Origin: Oxalobacteraceae bacterium OTU3CINTB1
Lineage (GTDB): Bacteria > Pseudomonadota > Gammaproteobacteria > Burkholderiales > Burkholderiaceae_D
Direction of reading: 5' to 3'
Length of the DNA stretch: 64,000 nucleotides
Assembly (NCBI GenBank): GCA_024123955.1
Contig: CP099652.1
Coordinates: forward strand, 4,774,001 to 4,838,000
Below, piece after piece: positions 8,007-16,759 of the stretch (the stretch's first letter is position 1; the number at the start of each line of letters is the position of its first letter). Below the pieces are notes generated by a model. The model searched no databases and had not been told where the DNA came from. It worked only from the letters and a program-made list of their open reading frames with translations. Both the position numbers and the translations under genes were made by a program.

Positions 8007-9218
8007 ATGGTCTGGATGACCGCAACCGAAGCCCTGAACATCCTGAACGTGCGCCCGCAAACGCTGTACGCCAACGTCAGCCGCGGCAAAATCCGCGCCA
8101 AGGCCGACGAAGCCGACCCGCGCCGCAGCCTGTACCACCGCGATGACATTCTGCGCATGGCAAGGCGGGCCAACGGCCGCCGCAAGATCGACGCAGTCTC
8201 GGCGCAAGCCATGCAGTGGGGCGATCCGGTGCTGCCATCATCGATCTCGACGGCGGCGGCCGACGGCAAGCTGCTCTATCGGGGACAGGACGCCGCCATG
8301 CTGGCCAACTCGGCGACACTGGAAGATATCGCCGTTTTACTGTGGCAATGCGCGCCATCGACCATTCATTCCGCCCGGCCCGCCAATGCCGCGACAATGG
8401 CTGCGCGCCGAGCCTCTGCCAACGCGACGGCCGAACCCGGCGCCCTCGCCATCGGCCTGCTCACCCTGGCCACGCTTGCCGGCAACGCCCCACCCTCGCT
8501 GGCACGATCGCCGGAAGATCTGCATGCCGACGCGGCCGCCATCCTGTCCACGCTCACCGCCGCCATCACCGGCCCGCTACCGGACAGCACTGCCGGCCTG
8601 ACCATCAGCGCCCGCCTGGCCCACGCCTGGCACTGCCCGCAACGAGAAGACCCGATCCGCCGCGCGCTCGTGCTGATGGCCGACCACGAGCTCAACGCGT
8701 CCACCTTCGCCACCCGCGTCGCAGTCTCGACCGGCGCCTCGCTGGCGGCCGGCGTGCTGGCCGGCTTCGCCACGCTCAGCGGTCCGTTGCACGGCGGCGC
8801 CCCGGCGCAGTTCGCCCGGCTGCTCGCCCTCGCGACACAGGCCGGCGCCCACGACGCCATCGCGCAATGGCTGGCAAGCGGACGGCCACTGCCCGGCTTC
8901 GGCCACCAGCTCTATCCCGAAGGCGACCCGCGCGCCCGGGCCATGCTGAATATGCTGCCGGAATTGCAACGCTACGCGGATCTGGCCGCCGAGGCCGAGG
9001 CGCAGGCGGGCGAGCTGCCCACGGTCGACTTCGCGCTGCCGGCGCTGGCGGCGGCATGCGGCCTGCCGGACGAGGCGCCGTTTGTCTTGTTTGCGTTGGG
9101 AAGATGTGTCGGCTGGCTTGCTCATGCGTTGGAGCAGGCGCAAGCAAACCGGCCGATCAGGCCGCGCGCCCGGTACGTCGGAGCGGGCCTGTCGGAGGAA
9201 CCAAGTCGAACGACTTAG
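8007..9218 (+). CDS. Citrate synthase family protein with N-terminal DNA-binding-like domain
   Basis: The 403 residues combine an N-terminal helix-turn-helix of excisionase/MerR type (TATEALNILNVRPQTLYANV...YHRDDILRMARR, residues 4-52) with a citrate synthase domain. All three catalytic residues are visible: His262 in GPLHGGAP, His300 in GFGHQLYPEGDPRA and Asp341 in TVDFALPALA. It is therefore likely an active acyl-CoA:2-oxoacid condensing enzyme, not a relic. It is divergent from the CoA-transferase gene. Whether the HTH binds DNA or only protein is unknown, and the acyl-CoA substrate is not evident. Confidence 0.88.
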   Translation: MVWMTATEALNILNVRPQTLYANVSRGKIRAKADEADPRRSLYHRDDILRMARRANGRRKIDAVSAQAMQWGDPVLPSSISTAAADGKLLYRGQDAAMLANSATLEDIAVLLWQCAPSTIHSARPANAATMAARRASANATAEPGALAIGLLTLATLAGNAPPSLARSPEDLHADAAAILSTLTAAITGPLPDSTAGLTISARLAHAWHCPQREDPIRRALVLMADHELNASTFATRVAVSTGASLAAGVLAGFATLSGPLHGGAPAQFARLLALATQAGAHDAIAQWLASGRPLPGFGHQLYPEGDPRARAMLNMLPELQRYADLAAEAEAQAGELPTVDFALPALAAACGLPDEAPFVLFALGRCVGWLAHALEQAQANRPIRPRARYVGAGLSEEPSRTT

Positions 9219-9544
9219 CGGATGAACTTGCTCACGACGCTGGTGGTGGCGGCGTCCGGATTGACGAACTGGTAGCCGATCTTGAAATGGTCGCCGCTGA
9301 AGATGCAATACGTGACCTTGGCGCGGGAGCTGACGAGCTGGCCCTTGCCGTCCAGGAAAAGCTCAAACGTCACCTGCCCCATGTGCCCGACCGCCAGTTT
9401 GTGGTCGAACGTGAGCGACAAACCGGTGGCGCACAAGTCGATGGTACGTCCCTGCTGAGGCGGCATACCATCCATCACCACGACTGCTTTGGCGCGTACG
9501 ATCTTGCGCGCGACTGACCGTTGATCGACTAACAATTTTTCCAT
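9215..9544 (-). CDS. PilZ domain protein
   Basis: A 109-residue single-domain PilZ protein, the common cyclic-di-GMP receptor fold. The arginine-rich start RSVARKIVR fits the RxxxR ligand motif. TIDLCATGLSL fits the D/N-x-S-x-x-G motif, with Cys in the Ser position. Its 3' end overlaps the converging citrate synthase gene by 4 bp. The effector partner is unknown. The window also has one large GGDEF-EAL protein, so c-di-GMP signalling is present in this organism. Confidence 0.85.
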   Translation of the reverse strand: MEKLLVDQRSVARKIVRAKAVVVMDGMPPQQGRTIDLCATGLSLTFDHKLAVGHMGQVTFELFLDGKGQLVSSRAKVTYCIFSGDHFKIGYQFVNPDAATTSVVSKFIR

Positions 9545-9608
9545 CCTTTAGTTACATAATGTTACGTGTTAAGCACTATTGCTGATTCCAACACATAACA
9601 ATACATCC

Positions 9609-10985
9609 TTATTGGATTTCGCGCAGCTTATTGAAGGCATCATCGATGCGATCGACGGCAATAATCGTCATGCCCTCGATCGGTTGCTTGGGCGCGTTGG
9701 AGGTCGGGATCATCGCCATCGAGAAACCCAGCTTGGCCGCCTCGCGCAGACGCTCCTGGCCGCGCGGCGCCGGACGGATCTCGCCCGCCAGGCCGACCTC
9801 GCCGAACACCACGAAGCCGCGCGGCAAGGGCTTGTTGCGCATCGACGAATTAATTGCCAGCAGCACCGCCAGGTCGGCTGCCGGCTCGGTGATCTTGACG
9901 CCGCCGACGGCGTTGATGAACACGTCCTGGTCAAAGGCGGCGATGCCGGCGTGGCGATGCAAGACCGCCAACAACATCGCCAGCCGGTTCTGCTCCAGGC
10001 CGACAGACAAACGGCGCGCGTTGGGCAGGTGGCTGGCATCGACCAGCGCCTGGATCTCCACCAGCAGCGGCCGCGTGCCCTCCTGCGTCACCATCACGCA
10101 GGAACCGGGCACCTGATTGTCATGCTGGGACAGGAACAGCGCCGACGGGTTCGACACGCCCTTGAGCCCCTTCTCCGTCATGGCGAACACGCCCAGCTCG
10201 TTGACGGCGCCAAAGCGGTTCTTGATCGCCCGCACCAGACGGAAGCTCGAATGGTTGTCGCCTTCGAAATACAGCACGGTATCGACGATATGCTCGAGCA
10301 CGCGCGGACCGGCCAGCGCGCCCTCCTTCGTCACATGGCCCACCAGAATGATGGTGATGCCGGTCTGCTTGGCCACGCGGGTCAGCTGCGCCGCGCATTC
10401 GCGTACCTGCGCCACTGAACCAGGCGCCGAACTCAGCGCGTCGGAATAAACGGTCTGGATCGAGTCGATGACCGCCACGTCCGGCTTCAGGTCGGCCAGC
10501 GTGCCGAGGATTTTTTCCAGCTGGATCTCCGCCTGGAGTTTCAGATCGCGGGCGTCGACCTGCAAGCGCTTGGCGCGCAGCGCGATCTGGGCGCCGGATT
10601 CCTCGCCGCTGACATATAAAACCTTCTTTAAATGCGACAGATTGGCCAGCGCCTGCAGCAGCAAGGTCGATTTGCCGATGCCGGGATCGCCGCCGATCAG
10701 CACGACGCCGCCGGCCACCAGGCCCCCGCCGAGCACGCGGTCGAACTCCTCGATGCCGGTGCCGAAGCGCGGCACGTCGATGGCGTCGATGTCGGACAGT
10801 GACAGCACCGGCGCGGTCTGCGCGAGCGCCATGTGCTGTGGCTGCGAATACCGGTTATTGCCGCCGGTTTCGATCAGCGTTTCCACCATCGTGTTCCACT
10901 GCTGGCACGAGGAACATTGCCCGGTCCACTTGGTGGAGGTGGCGCCGCACTCGGTGCAGGTGTAATTGGTTTTCGCCTTGGCCAT
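9609..10985 (-). CDS. radA: DNA repair protein RadA
   Basis: RadA (Sms) is a DnaB-like helicase and branch-migration factor in recombination. With the start at 10985 it has 458 residues, the usual length. The N-terminal C4 zinc finger has Cys10, 13, 24 and 27. Walker A is GGDPGIGKSTLLL, the RadA-specific motif is IKNRFGAVNELG, and a Lon-protease-like domain follows with FVVFGEVGLAGEIRP. It lies 4 bp behind alr on the same strand, so the two are cotranscribed. Confidence 0.96.
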   Translation of the reverse strand: MAKAKTNYTCTECGATSTKWTGQCSSCQQWNTMVETLIETGGNNRYSQPQHMALAQTAPVLSLSDIDAIDVPRFGTGIEEFDRVLGGGLVAGGVVLIGGDPGIGKSTLLLQALANLSHLKKVLYVSGEESGAQIALRAKRLQVDARDLKLQAEIQLEKILGTLADLKPDVAVIDSIQTVYSDALSSAPGSVAQVRECAAQLTRVAKQTGITIILVGHVTKEGALAGPRVLEHIVDTVLYFEGDNHSSFRLVRAIKNRFGAVNELGVFAMTEKGLKGVSNPSALFLSQHDNQVPGSCVMVTQEGTRPLLVEIQALVDASHLPNARRLSVGLEQNRLAMLLAVLHRHAGIAAFDQDVFINAVGGVKITEPAADLAVLLAINSSMRNKPLPRGFVVFGEVGLAGEIRPAPRGQERLREAAKLGFSMAMIPTSNAPKQPIEGMTIIAVDRIDDAFNKLREIQ

Positions 10986-10989
10986 CCGC

Positions 10990-12093
10990 TCAGTCCTCGA
11001 CCACGGCAACACGCTGCCCCAGCGCACACATCAGCTCATAGCCGATGGTGCCGGCCGCGTTGGCGACCTCGTCGATCGGCATCCCCTTGCCCCACAACGT
11101 CACCTTGCTGCCGATTTTTACGTCGGGCAAATCGGTCAGGTCGACCGTCAGCAAGTCCATCGACACGCGTCCGACCAGGCGGGTGCGCACGCCGTCGACC
11201 AGCACCGGCGTATCGACCGGCGCGTGGCGCGGATAGCCGTCGGCATAGCCGCACGCGACCACGCCGACGCGCATCGCCCCCTCGGCCTGGAAGCGGCTGC
11301 CGTAGCCGACCACGTCGCCGGCGGCGATCTGCTGCACGCCGATGATCTCGCTCGTCAGCGTCATGGCCGGCAGCAGGCCGTATTCCTCGGCCGACTTGCC
11401 GCCCGGCGTGCCGCCGTACAGCATGATGCCGGGACGCACCCAGTCGTTGCGCAGAATATCGACCAGCTCGTCCGAGCGCAGCACGCCGGCCGAATTCGAC
11501 AGGCTGCGCATGCCCGGCAGACCCGCTGCCGCCGCCTCGAAACGGCGGATCTGCTCGCCGATCGGCAACAGCAGATGCTTGGCGTCGTCGGCGTTGGCGA
11601 AGTGGGTCATCAGGGTGATGCTGCCGGCGCAGGAAATGGCCACCAGGCGCGCATGGGCGGCGGCGAACGCATCGGGCATGAAACCGAGCCGGTTCATGCC
11701 GCTATTCATTTTCAGATGCAGATTGAGCTTGATGCCGCGGGCGGTCAACGCCTCCTGGGCCGCCTCCAGCCACGCGAGCTGCTCGTTGCAATGAACAGCC
11801 GCCTCCAGGTTGTAGCCGGCCATGGTGTTCAGGTCGTCGGGACCGAAGAAACCCTCTAGTAATAGAATCGGTTTCTTCCAGCCCATCTCGCGCAGCCGCA
11901 CGGCATTGTCGACCTCGACCAGCGCCAGGCCGTCGGCGTCGGCGAAGCCGCGCATCGCGCGCTCCAGCCCGTGCCCGTAGCCATTGGCCTTGAGCACGCC
12001 CCACACCTTGGCGCCGGGCGAGCCGGCCTTGGCGCGCGCCAAATTATGCTGCAGTGATGCAATGTGGATGGTCGCGACAATTGGCCTTGGCAT
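10990..12093 (-). CDS. alr: Alanine racemase
   Basis: PLP enzyme interconverting L- and D-alanine for peptidoglycan. The start at 12093 gives 367 residues, typical length; an upstream in-frame ATG gives an unlikely extension. The PLP lysine is Lys35 in VWGVLKANGYGHG. The C-terminal domain carries the catalytic tyrosine region (GDVVGYGSRFQ) and MYGGTPGG. It is the first gene of an alr-radA pair. A perfect TATAAT (minus strand, 12111-12106) lies very close to the ATG, so the leader may be only a few nucleotides. Confidence 0.96.
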   Translation of the reverse strand: MPRPIVATIHIASLQHNLARAKAGSPGAKVWGVLKANGYGHGLERAMRGFADADGLALVEVDNAVRLREMGWKKPILLLEGFFGPDDLNTMAGYNLEAAVHCNEQLAWLEAAQEALTARGIKLNLHLKMNSGMNRLGFMPDAFAAAHARLVAISCAGSITLMTHFANADDAKHLLLPIGEQIRRFEAAAAGLPGMRSLSNSAGVLRSDELVDILRNDWVRPGIMLYGGTPGGKSAEEYGLLPAMTLTSEIIGVQQIAAGDVVGYGSRFQAEGAMRVGVVACGYADGYPRHAPVDTPVLVDGVRTRLVGRVSMDLLTVDLTDLPDVKIGSKVTLWGKGMPIDEVANAAGTIGYELMCALGQRVAVVED

Positions 12094-12110
12094 AGTGCTA
12101 TCTTTATTAT

Positions 12111-12129
12111 AAATACGGGAGCCGTATTT
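12111..12129. promoter_or_regulatory. Inverted repeat between alr and lplT
   Basis: AAATACGG-GAG-CCGTATTT is a perfect 8-bp inverted repeat located 18 bp upstream of the alr ATG, adjoining its probable -10. The position would suit an operator, but no regulator is linked to it. Confidence 0.35.
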
Positions 12130-12174
12130 TACCGTGTGCCCGCAGTTAGCGCGTGGAGTAGCACTGCTCAATTC

Positions 12175-12203
12175 TTGGGGGTTCCGATCAAAGCGTGGTA
12201 TAA
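12175..12203 (+). promoter_or_regulatory. Predicted sigma-70 promoter of lplT
   Basis: TTGGGG (12175-12180), a 17-bp spacer and TATAAA (12198-12203) form a good housekeeping promoter about 33 bp before the lplT ATG. Confidence 0.5.
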
Positions 12204-12236
12204 AGCAAGCCAATACAAGCTTTCAGGCATCCCAGA

Positions 12237-13499
12237 ATGAATCGTGGTTTCTATACCATCATGGCAGCGCAATTCTTTTCGTCGCTGGCGGATAATGCGT
12301 TGCTCTTTGTTGCGATTGACCTGCTGATCAATATGAACTCGCCGGGGTGGATCACGCCCCTGTTGAAGCTTTCATTTACGCTCTTTTACGTACTGTTGGC
12401 CGCATTTGTCGGCGCCTTCGCCGATTCGATGCCAAAAGGCAAAGTCATGTTCATCTCTAACCTGATCAAGGTTGGCGGTTGCATGCTGATTTTCGCCAAT
12501 GTCCACCCCTTGCTCGCGTACGCCATCGTCGGCTTCGGCGCCGCTGTCTATTCGCCGGCCAAATACGGCATCCTGACCGAACTGCTGCCGGCCGAGAAAC
12601 TCGTCGCCGCCAACGGCTGGGTGGAAGGTTTGACCGTCATGTCGATCATCTTCGGCACCGTCATGGGCGGCGCGCTGGTCGGCGACCGGGTTTCGTCCTA
12701 CCTGCTCGGCTTCGACATGCCGATGATCGACACCGGCATCACCACGCCGACCCAATCGGCGCTGTGCGTGGTGGTCGGCATCTATGTCATCGCCGCGATA
12801 TTCAATACCCGCATCCCCGACACCGGTTGCCGCTATGGCCACCAGGAACGCAACCCGATCAAACTGGTTACCGATTTCGCCAACTGCTACAACCTGCTGT
12901 GGAAAGACAAGCTGGGCCAGATCTCGCTGGCCGTCACCACCTTGTTCTGGGGCGCCGCGCAGACCTTGCAGTTCATTGTGCTGGAGTGGGCCAACCGCAC
13001 GCTCAAGCTGACCTACGAGCAATCGACCAGTCTGGTGGGCGTGGTCGCGATCGGCGTTGCGGCGGGCGCCGTCATCTCGGCCCGCTCGATCACCCTGCGC
13101 AAGTCTTTGACGGTGATCCCGGTCGGCATCGCAATGGGTGTTATCGTCATGGGCATGACCCTGGTCAATTCGGTAATGCTGGCGTATCCGCTGCTGGTGC
13201 TGGTCGGCTTGTTGGGCGGCTTCTTCCTGGTGCCGATGAACGCGCTGCTGCAGCACCGCGGCCATGTGCTGATGAGCGCCGGCCACTCGATCGCCGTGCA
13301 GAACTTCAATGAGAATCTGTCGATCCTGGTGATGCTGGCGGCCTACTCGCTGATGCTGCGCGGCCACCTGAACCTGAACATCATCATTCTGATCTTCGGC
13401 CTGTTCCTGGCCGGCACCATGTTCTTCATCATGCGCAGGCACCACGCCAACCAGCGCGAGTTCGATTCGGTCAGCCTGATCGGCGAAGCCAAACATTAA
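12237..13499 (+). CDS. lplT: Lysophospholipid transporter LplT (MFS)
   Basis: Inner-membrane flippase of the major facilitator family that brings lysophospholipids inward for re-acylation. The 420 residues begin MNRGFYTIMAAQFFSSLADN and contain VYSPAKYGILTELLPAEKLVAANG, typical of LplT. About twelve hydrophobic segments are apparent. In enterobacteria lplT sits beside aas; here no acyltransferase is adjacent, so re-acylation must be encoded elsewhere. It converges on the DUF1853 gene. Confidence 0.9.
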   Translation: MNRGFYTIMAAQFFSSLADNALLFVAIDLLINMNSPGWITPLLKLSFTLFYVLLAAFVGAFADSMPKGKVMFISNLIKVGGCMLIFANVHPLLAYAIVGFGAAVYSPAKYGILTELLPAEKLVAANGWVEGLTVMSIIFGTVMGGALVGDRVSSYLLGFDMPMIDTGITTPTQSALCVVVGIYVIAAIFNTRIPDTGCRYGHQERNPIKLVTDFANCYNLLWKDKLGQISLAVTTLFWGAAQTLQFIVLEWANRTLKLTYEQSTSLVGVVAIGVAAGAVISARSITLRKSLTVIPVGIAMGVIVMGMTLVNSVMLAYPLLVLVGLLGGFFLVPMNALLQHRGHVLMSAGHSIAVQNFNENLSILVMLAAYSLMLRGHLNLNIIILIFGLFLAGTMFFIMRRHHANQREFDSVSLIGEAKH

Positions 13500-13508
13500 T
13501 AGTTTGAA

Positions 13509-14489
13509 TTACGCCGGCAGGATGCCATCCTGCCGGCGTTGGGCGGCCTGCGCCTGCCAATCGTCGGGCACGACAAATCCGCGCCGCTCCTCCACCAGCC
13601 AACCGCCCTCTTCCCGCATCACCGCCACCATCACCGGCGCGCTGACCTTGGCCATTTGCTCGTCGAGCGCGGCCAGCAATCCGTTCCGATCCAGCGCGCC
13701 GTCGGCCGCCTTCAACGGCGCCAGCCACAGCAGGCGATGCATGATGATGAAACGCTCCCCCGGCAAGCTTTGCGCCTGCGCCATCGACATCCAGAAACCG
13801 TTGCAGTGGGGTTGGGAGATTCCGGCCATGCCGCGCCCGGCCTCGTCGCCGGGATAGAACAGCCAGCCTTTGACCAGCGCCAGCGCCCGCGCCACCGGTT
13901 GCGGCAACAGCGGCTGCGCGGCCGGATGCCGCGCCAGCGATAGCTGCTTGTCAAAAATCTTGCGCATCTTCGCGCCCAGCGTATCGGCCAGATTGGGGCC
14001 GACCAAGCCGTTGAAGCCTTCGCCGGCGCTGTTGGCGTCGAGCAGGTAGAACTTGGTGGCGAATTCCAGGTGGACCAGGTCGTCGCCGTCGCGCAGCAGG
14101 AAATCGAACTCGCCGACGGTGTCGTTGCGGTTGGCGCGCACCTGCAAGCCATGCGCGACCAGCTTGCCGTGCTCGGCGAAGTAGAACGCCATCAGCTTTT
14201 CCGCGTACAAACCCAGGCGGGAGTAATGCCGGGCGCCAAGCGCCGCATCCAGCGGGATCGGGTCCTGCTCCAGCGCGGCCAGCCAATCGGCGGTGTCCTG
14301 CGTCATCGCGCCCACGCTGGCGATGCGGCCCTGCCAGTGCGGCGAAGCGGGATCGAGCAAGTCGGGCGCGTCCAGCAGCCAGGCCAGAGCGCGCACGTGG
14401 GGACGGGTCAGGTGCCCCCAACGCCGCTCGAACCGCGCCTGATAGCTCTCGGGCGCGGTGTCGGACGGCGTGGGCGGCTGCCTAGTCAC
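13509..14489 (-). CDS. DUF1853 family protein
   Basis: A 326-residue protein whose sequence (RFERRWGHLTRPHVRALAWL at the start; LLRDGDDLVHLEFATKFYL in the middle) fits the DUF1853 family. The middle segment resembles a nuclease-like core with acidic residues (E-F-D, D-D-L-V-H-L-E), but activity is not established. The start overlaps the end of the uracil-DNA glycosylase gene by 8 bp, so it is the last gene of a tsaB-rimI-glycosylase-DUF1853 operon. Confidence 0.8.
   Translation of the reverse strand: MTRQPPTPSDTAPESYQARFERRWGHLTRPHVRALAWLLDAPDLLDPASPHWQGRIASVGAMTQDTADWLAALEQDPIPLDAALGARHYSRLGLYAEKLMAFYFAEHGKLVAHGLQVRANRNDTVGEFDFLLRDGDDLVHLEFATKFYLLDANSAGEGFNGLVGPNLADTLGAKMRKIFDKQLSLARHPAAQPLLPQPVARALALVKGWLFYPGDEAGRGMAGISQPHCNGFWMSMAQAQSLPGERFIIMHRLLWLAPLKAADGALDRNGLLAALDEQMAKVSAPVMVAVMREEGGWLVEERRGFVVPDDWQAQAAQRRQDGILPA
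13511..13539. terminator. Long hairpin at convergent gene ends
   Basis: A 13-bp perfect stem (ACGCCGGCAGGAT, loop GCC, and its complement) lies between lplT and the DUF1853 gene and includes the last codons of the latter. No T-run follows on either strand. It may act as a shared terminator or transcript-stabilising hairpin. Confidence 0.45.
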
Positions 14490-15486
14490 GGGCCGCCTTC
14501 GCCAGACACAAATCGCCCCAGGCCTTGGCCTTGTCTTCCGGGCGGCGCAGCAGGTCGTCCGGATGGTAGGTCGCCACCACCGGCAGCTCGGCGGCGCCGT
14601 AGCGCATCACCTTGCCGCGCGCGGCCGGACCCATCATCAGGCCCTTGGCGGCGTGCTGGCCGAACGTCATCGCCATGCTCGCGCCGGTCAGTTGCAGCTC
14701 GCGGTGCAGGTAGGGACGACAGGCGGTCAGCTCGTCGATGGTCGGCGGGCGGTCGGCGCCGTCCTCGGCGGCCGGGCGACATTTGACCAGATTGGTCACA
14801 TACACGTCCGTATCGGGCTTGAGCGCGATGGCTTTGAGCATGTTGTCGAGCAGTTGGCCGGCCTCGCCCGCGACGGGCTGGTTGTCTTTCTCATCCAGGC
14901 GCGACGGGCCGGCGGCCAACGCGATCCAGGAGGCATCGGTCGCGCCACGGCCGTTGACGGCGTTGCGGCGCGTCGCGCACAGCTGGCAGCGGGTGCAGGT
15001 GGCCACGGCGGTGCGCAATTGCGCCCAGTCCATCGCGGCGATCGCCTCGTCGCTGACCGGCGCGGCGCGGGTTGGCACCGGCGCCTCGTCGAACCAGGCG
15101 GTCGAGTCGTCGCTGGACATGTCGTCGCGCTGGGCGGAGGGGGCCGCAACCGGAGCAGCGCGCGGAGCGCTGGCAGGAGAAGCTTCCGACATCGGCGCGC
15201 GGGCTGGCACCGGAGCCGGCTGCTCGTGGACCGGTTGCACGCGGACAGGCTGTTCGTTGACTGGCTGTGCGCGAACCGGTTGTTCGACCACCGGAGGTTC
15301 CATCACCGCCTGCATCACCGCCCGCGTGAACGCGGACTGCTCAGCCTCGGCATCCACTGACGGCTCGTCGGCCGCCTCGGCGGCATCGACCGGCGCCGGG
15401 GCGGTCGGACGGTTGCGCAAAGACCAATGCGCGCCGACGCCCATCTCCTCAAGGAAAATCGCGCTGCGGGCAGCTGTCTGACTCAT
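14482..15486 (-). CDS. Uracil-DNA glycosylase family 4-like protein with atypical motif
   Basis: The C-terminal ~200 residues match the iron-sulphur uracil-DNA glycosylases. Four cysteines suited to a [4Fe-4S] cluster are present (CTRC, then VKCRP and TACRP). AGQLLDNMLKAIAL and VATYHPDDLLRRP (motif 2) are also clear. Motif 1, normally GEAPG...PFVG, reads AAGPS...PVAG here, so the usual active-site and uracil-stacking residues are changed. The first ~130 residues are a Pro/Val/Gln-rich linker with repeats like EQPVRAQPVNEQPV. It overlaps rimI by 4 bp. Substrate range may differ from canonical enzymes. Confidence 0.82.
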   Translation of the reverse strand: MSQTAARSAIFLEEMGVGAHWSLRNRPTAPAPVDAAEAADEPSVDAEAEQSAFTRAVMQAVMEPPVVEQPVRAQPVNEQPVRVQPVHEQPAPVPARAPMSEASPASAPRAAPVAAPSAQRDDMSSDDSTAWFDEAPVPTRAAPVSDEAIAAMDWAQLRTAVATCTRCQLCATRRNAVNGRGATDASWIALAAGPSRLDEKDNQPVAGEAGQLLDNMLKAIALKPDTDVYVTNLVKCRPAAEDGADRPPTIDELTACRPYLHRELQLTGASMAMTFGQHAAKGLMMGPAARGKVMRYGAAELPVVATYHPDDLLRRPEDKAKAWGDLCLAKAARD

Positions 15487-15953
15487 ATTCCGAACCGCAT
15501 AACGATGGCGTCCTCGCGTTGCTGGTCGGCCGCCGGGTAATATCCCTTGCGCCGTCCGATCTGTTTAAATCCATAGCGCTCGTAAATCTTCAAAGCGCGC
15601 TCGTTCGATGGCCGCACCTCCAGCAGCACCGACGTCATGCCCAGCCCGCGCGCGCAGGCCACCGCCTGGTTCAGCAGCAAGCGTCCCAGACCCTGCCCCT
15701 GGCGCTCGGCCGACACCGCCACGTTCAGCAAATGCGCCTCGTCGACAATCGCCATCAGCAGGAAGTAGCCCAGCAACACGCCGGCCTGGTCGCGCAAGAC
15801 CCACGCCTCGTAATTGCTGCTCAGCGAATCGGCGAAATTGCCCATGCTCCAGGGATGTGGATAGACACTCTCCTCCAGCGCCAGCACCTCGGCCAGATCG
15901 GTCTTCTGCATCGGCTCGTAATTCAAGCGCGCCAGATCCCACAGCGGCTTCAT
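15483..15953 (-). CDS. rimI: Ribosomal protein S18 alanine N-acetyltransferase
   Basis: GNAT acetyltransferase that modifies the N-terminus of ribosomal protein S18. The 156 residues show LLNVAVSAERQGQGLGRLLL, the acetyl-CoA-binding motif with Q-G-x-G, and LEVRPSNERALKIYERYGF, the RimI signature. The start overlaps tsaB by 4 bp and the stop overlaps the glycosylase gene by 4 bp, showing translational coupling. The tsaB-rimI pairing is common in proteobacteria. Confidence 0.93.
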   Translation of the reverse strand: MKPLWDLARLNYEPMQKTDLAEVLALEESVYPHPWSMGNFADSLSSNYEAWVLRDQAGVLLGYFLLMAIVDEAHLLNVAVSAERQGQGLGRLLLNQAVACARGLGMTSVLLEVRPSNERALKIYERYGFKQIGRRKGYYPAADQQREDAIVMRFGI

Positions 15954-16663
15954 GCCACGCCTTCCGCCGCCTTGGCGAGCGCCATATCGCGGCGCTCGGC
16001 CTGGGTGTAGGCGATCTTGTTACGCAGATACAGCGGTTGCGCCTCGGCCGCCGTCACCGTCTTGCCGGCGGCGAAAGCAATGCTCGCCAATTGCGCGATT
16101 TGCTCCGCGTGCGGCATCACCTCGGCGTGGCCGCCGGCGGGGAACGCTTCGGCATAGGCCGACAAGCCGTTGCCGCAAGCGGCCGGGGCGCCCTGCGGGA
16201 TCACTCCATCGGGCGCCGACAAGGCCGGCGGCAGCACGGCGGCCGGCTCGGCGATATTGGCCGCATCGGCCTCGAACCGGTATTGCGCCCAATACACTTC
16301 GCCCATGCGCGCGTCCAGCACGGCCAGCACGTCGGCGGCGCCGTGGCGCTGGCGGCAGGCGAGCGCCATCGCGTCGAGCGTCACGACCGGCACCACCGGC
16401 AGGCTGGCGCCGAAAGCGAGCCCCTGGGCGATGCCGCAGGCGGTGCGCACGCCGGTGAACGAGCCGGGACCGGAGCCGAAGGCGATCGCGTCGCAATCCT
16501 TCAGCGCGATGCCGGCTTCGGCCAGCAGTTCCTGGATCATCGGCAAGATAGATTGGGAATGGGTACGCACGCCGGACGACACGCGGCTGATCACGGTTTC
16601 GCCCCGCAGCAGCGCGCAGGAGGCCAGTTCGGACGAGGTTTCAATGGCAAGAATAATAGGCAT
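15950..16663 (-). CDS. tsaB: tRNA threonylcarbamoyladenosine biosynthesis protein TsaB
   Basis: Partner of TsaD in t6A37 modification of ANN-decoding tRNAs. The start at 16663 (MPIILAIETSSELASCALL) gives 237 residues. Family motifs include VSSGVRTHSQSILPMIQ and AFGSGPGSFTGVRTACGIAQ. An upstream in-frame ATG adds an unconvincing Arg-rich extension. It is the first gene of the operon running to DUF1853. Confidence 0.95.
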   Translation of the reverse strand: MPIILAIETSSELASCALLRGETVISRVSSGVRTHSQSILPMIQELLAEAGIALKDCDAIAFGSGPGSFTGVRTACGIAQGLAFGASLPVVPVVTLDAMALACRQRHGAADVLAVLDARMGEVYWAQYRFEADAANIAEPAAVLPPALSAPDGVIPQGAPAACGNGLSAYAEAFPAGGHAEVMPHAEQIAQLASIAFAAGKTVTAAEAQPLYLRNKIAYTQAERRDMALAKAAEGVA

Positions 16664-16759
16664 CCCGTATTTTAACCCGGCCCGGTGGCAGGCGCGACCC
16701 CGCGCGGGCATGTAGAATGTCTCCTTTGGGCGCTGAGAACGCTGTCATTCGACGATCCT

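Noticed and set aside
9561..9599. Hairpin between radA and the PilZ gene
   Set aside because: The arms match at 9 of 10 positions but the stem is AT-rich with a 19-nt loop and no T-run, too weak to call a terminator or operator.
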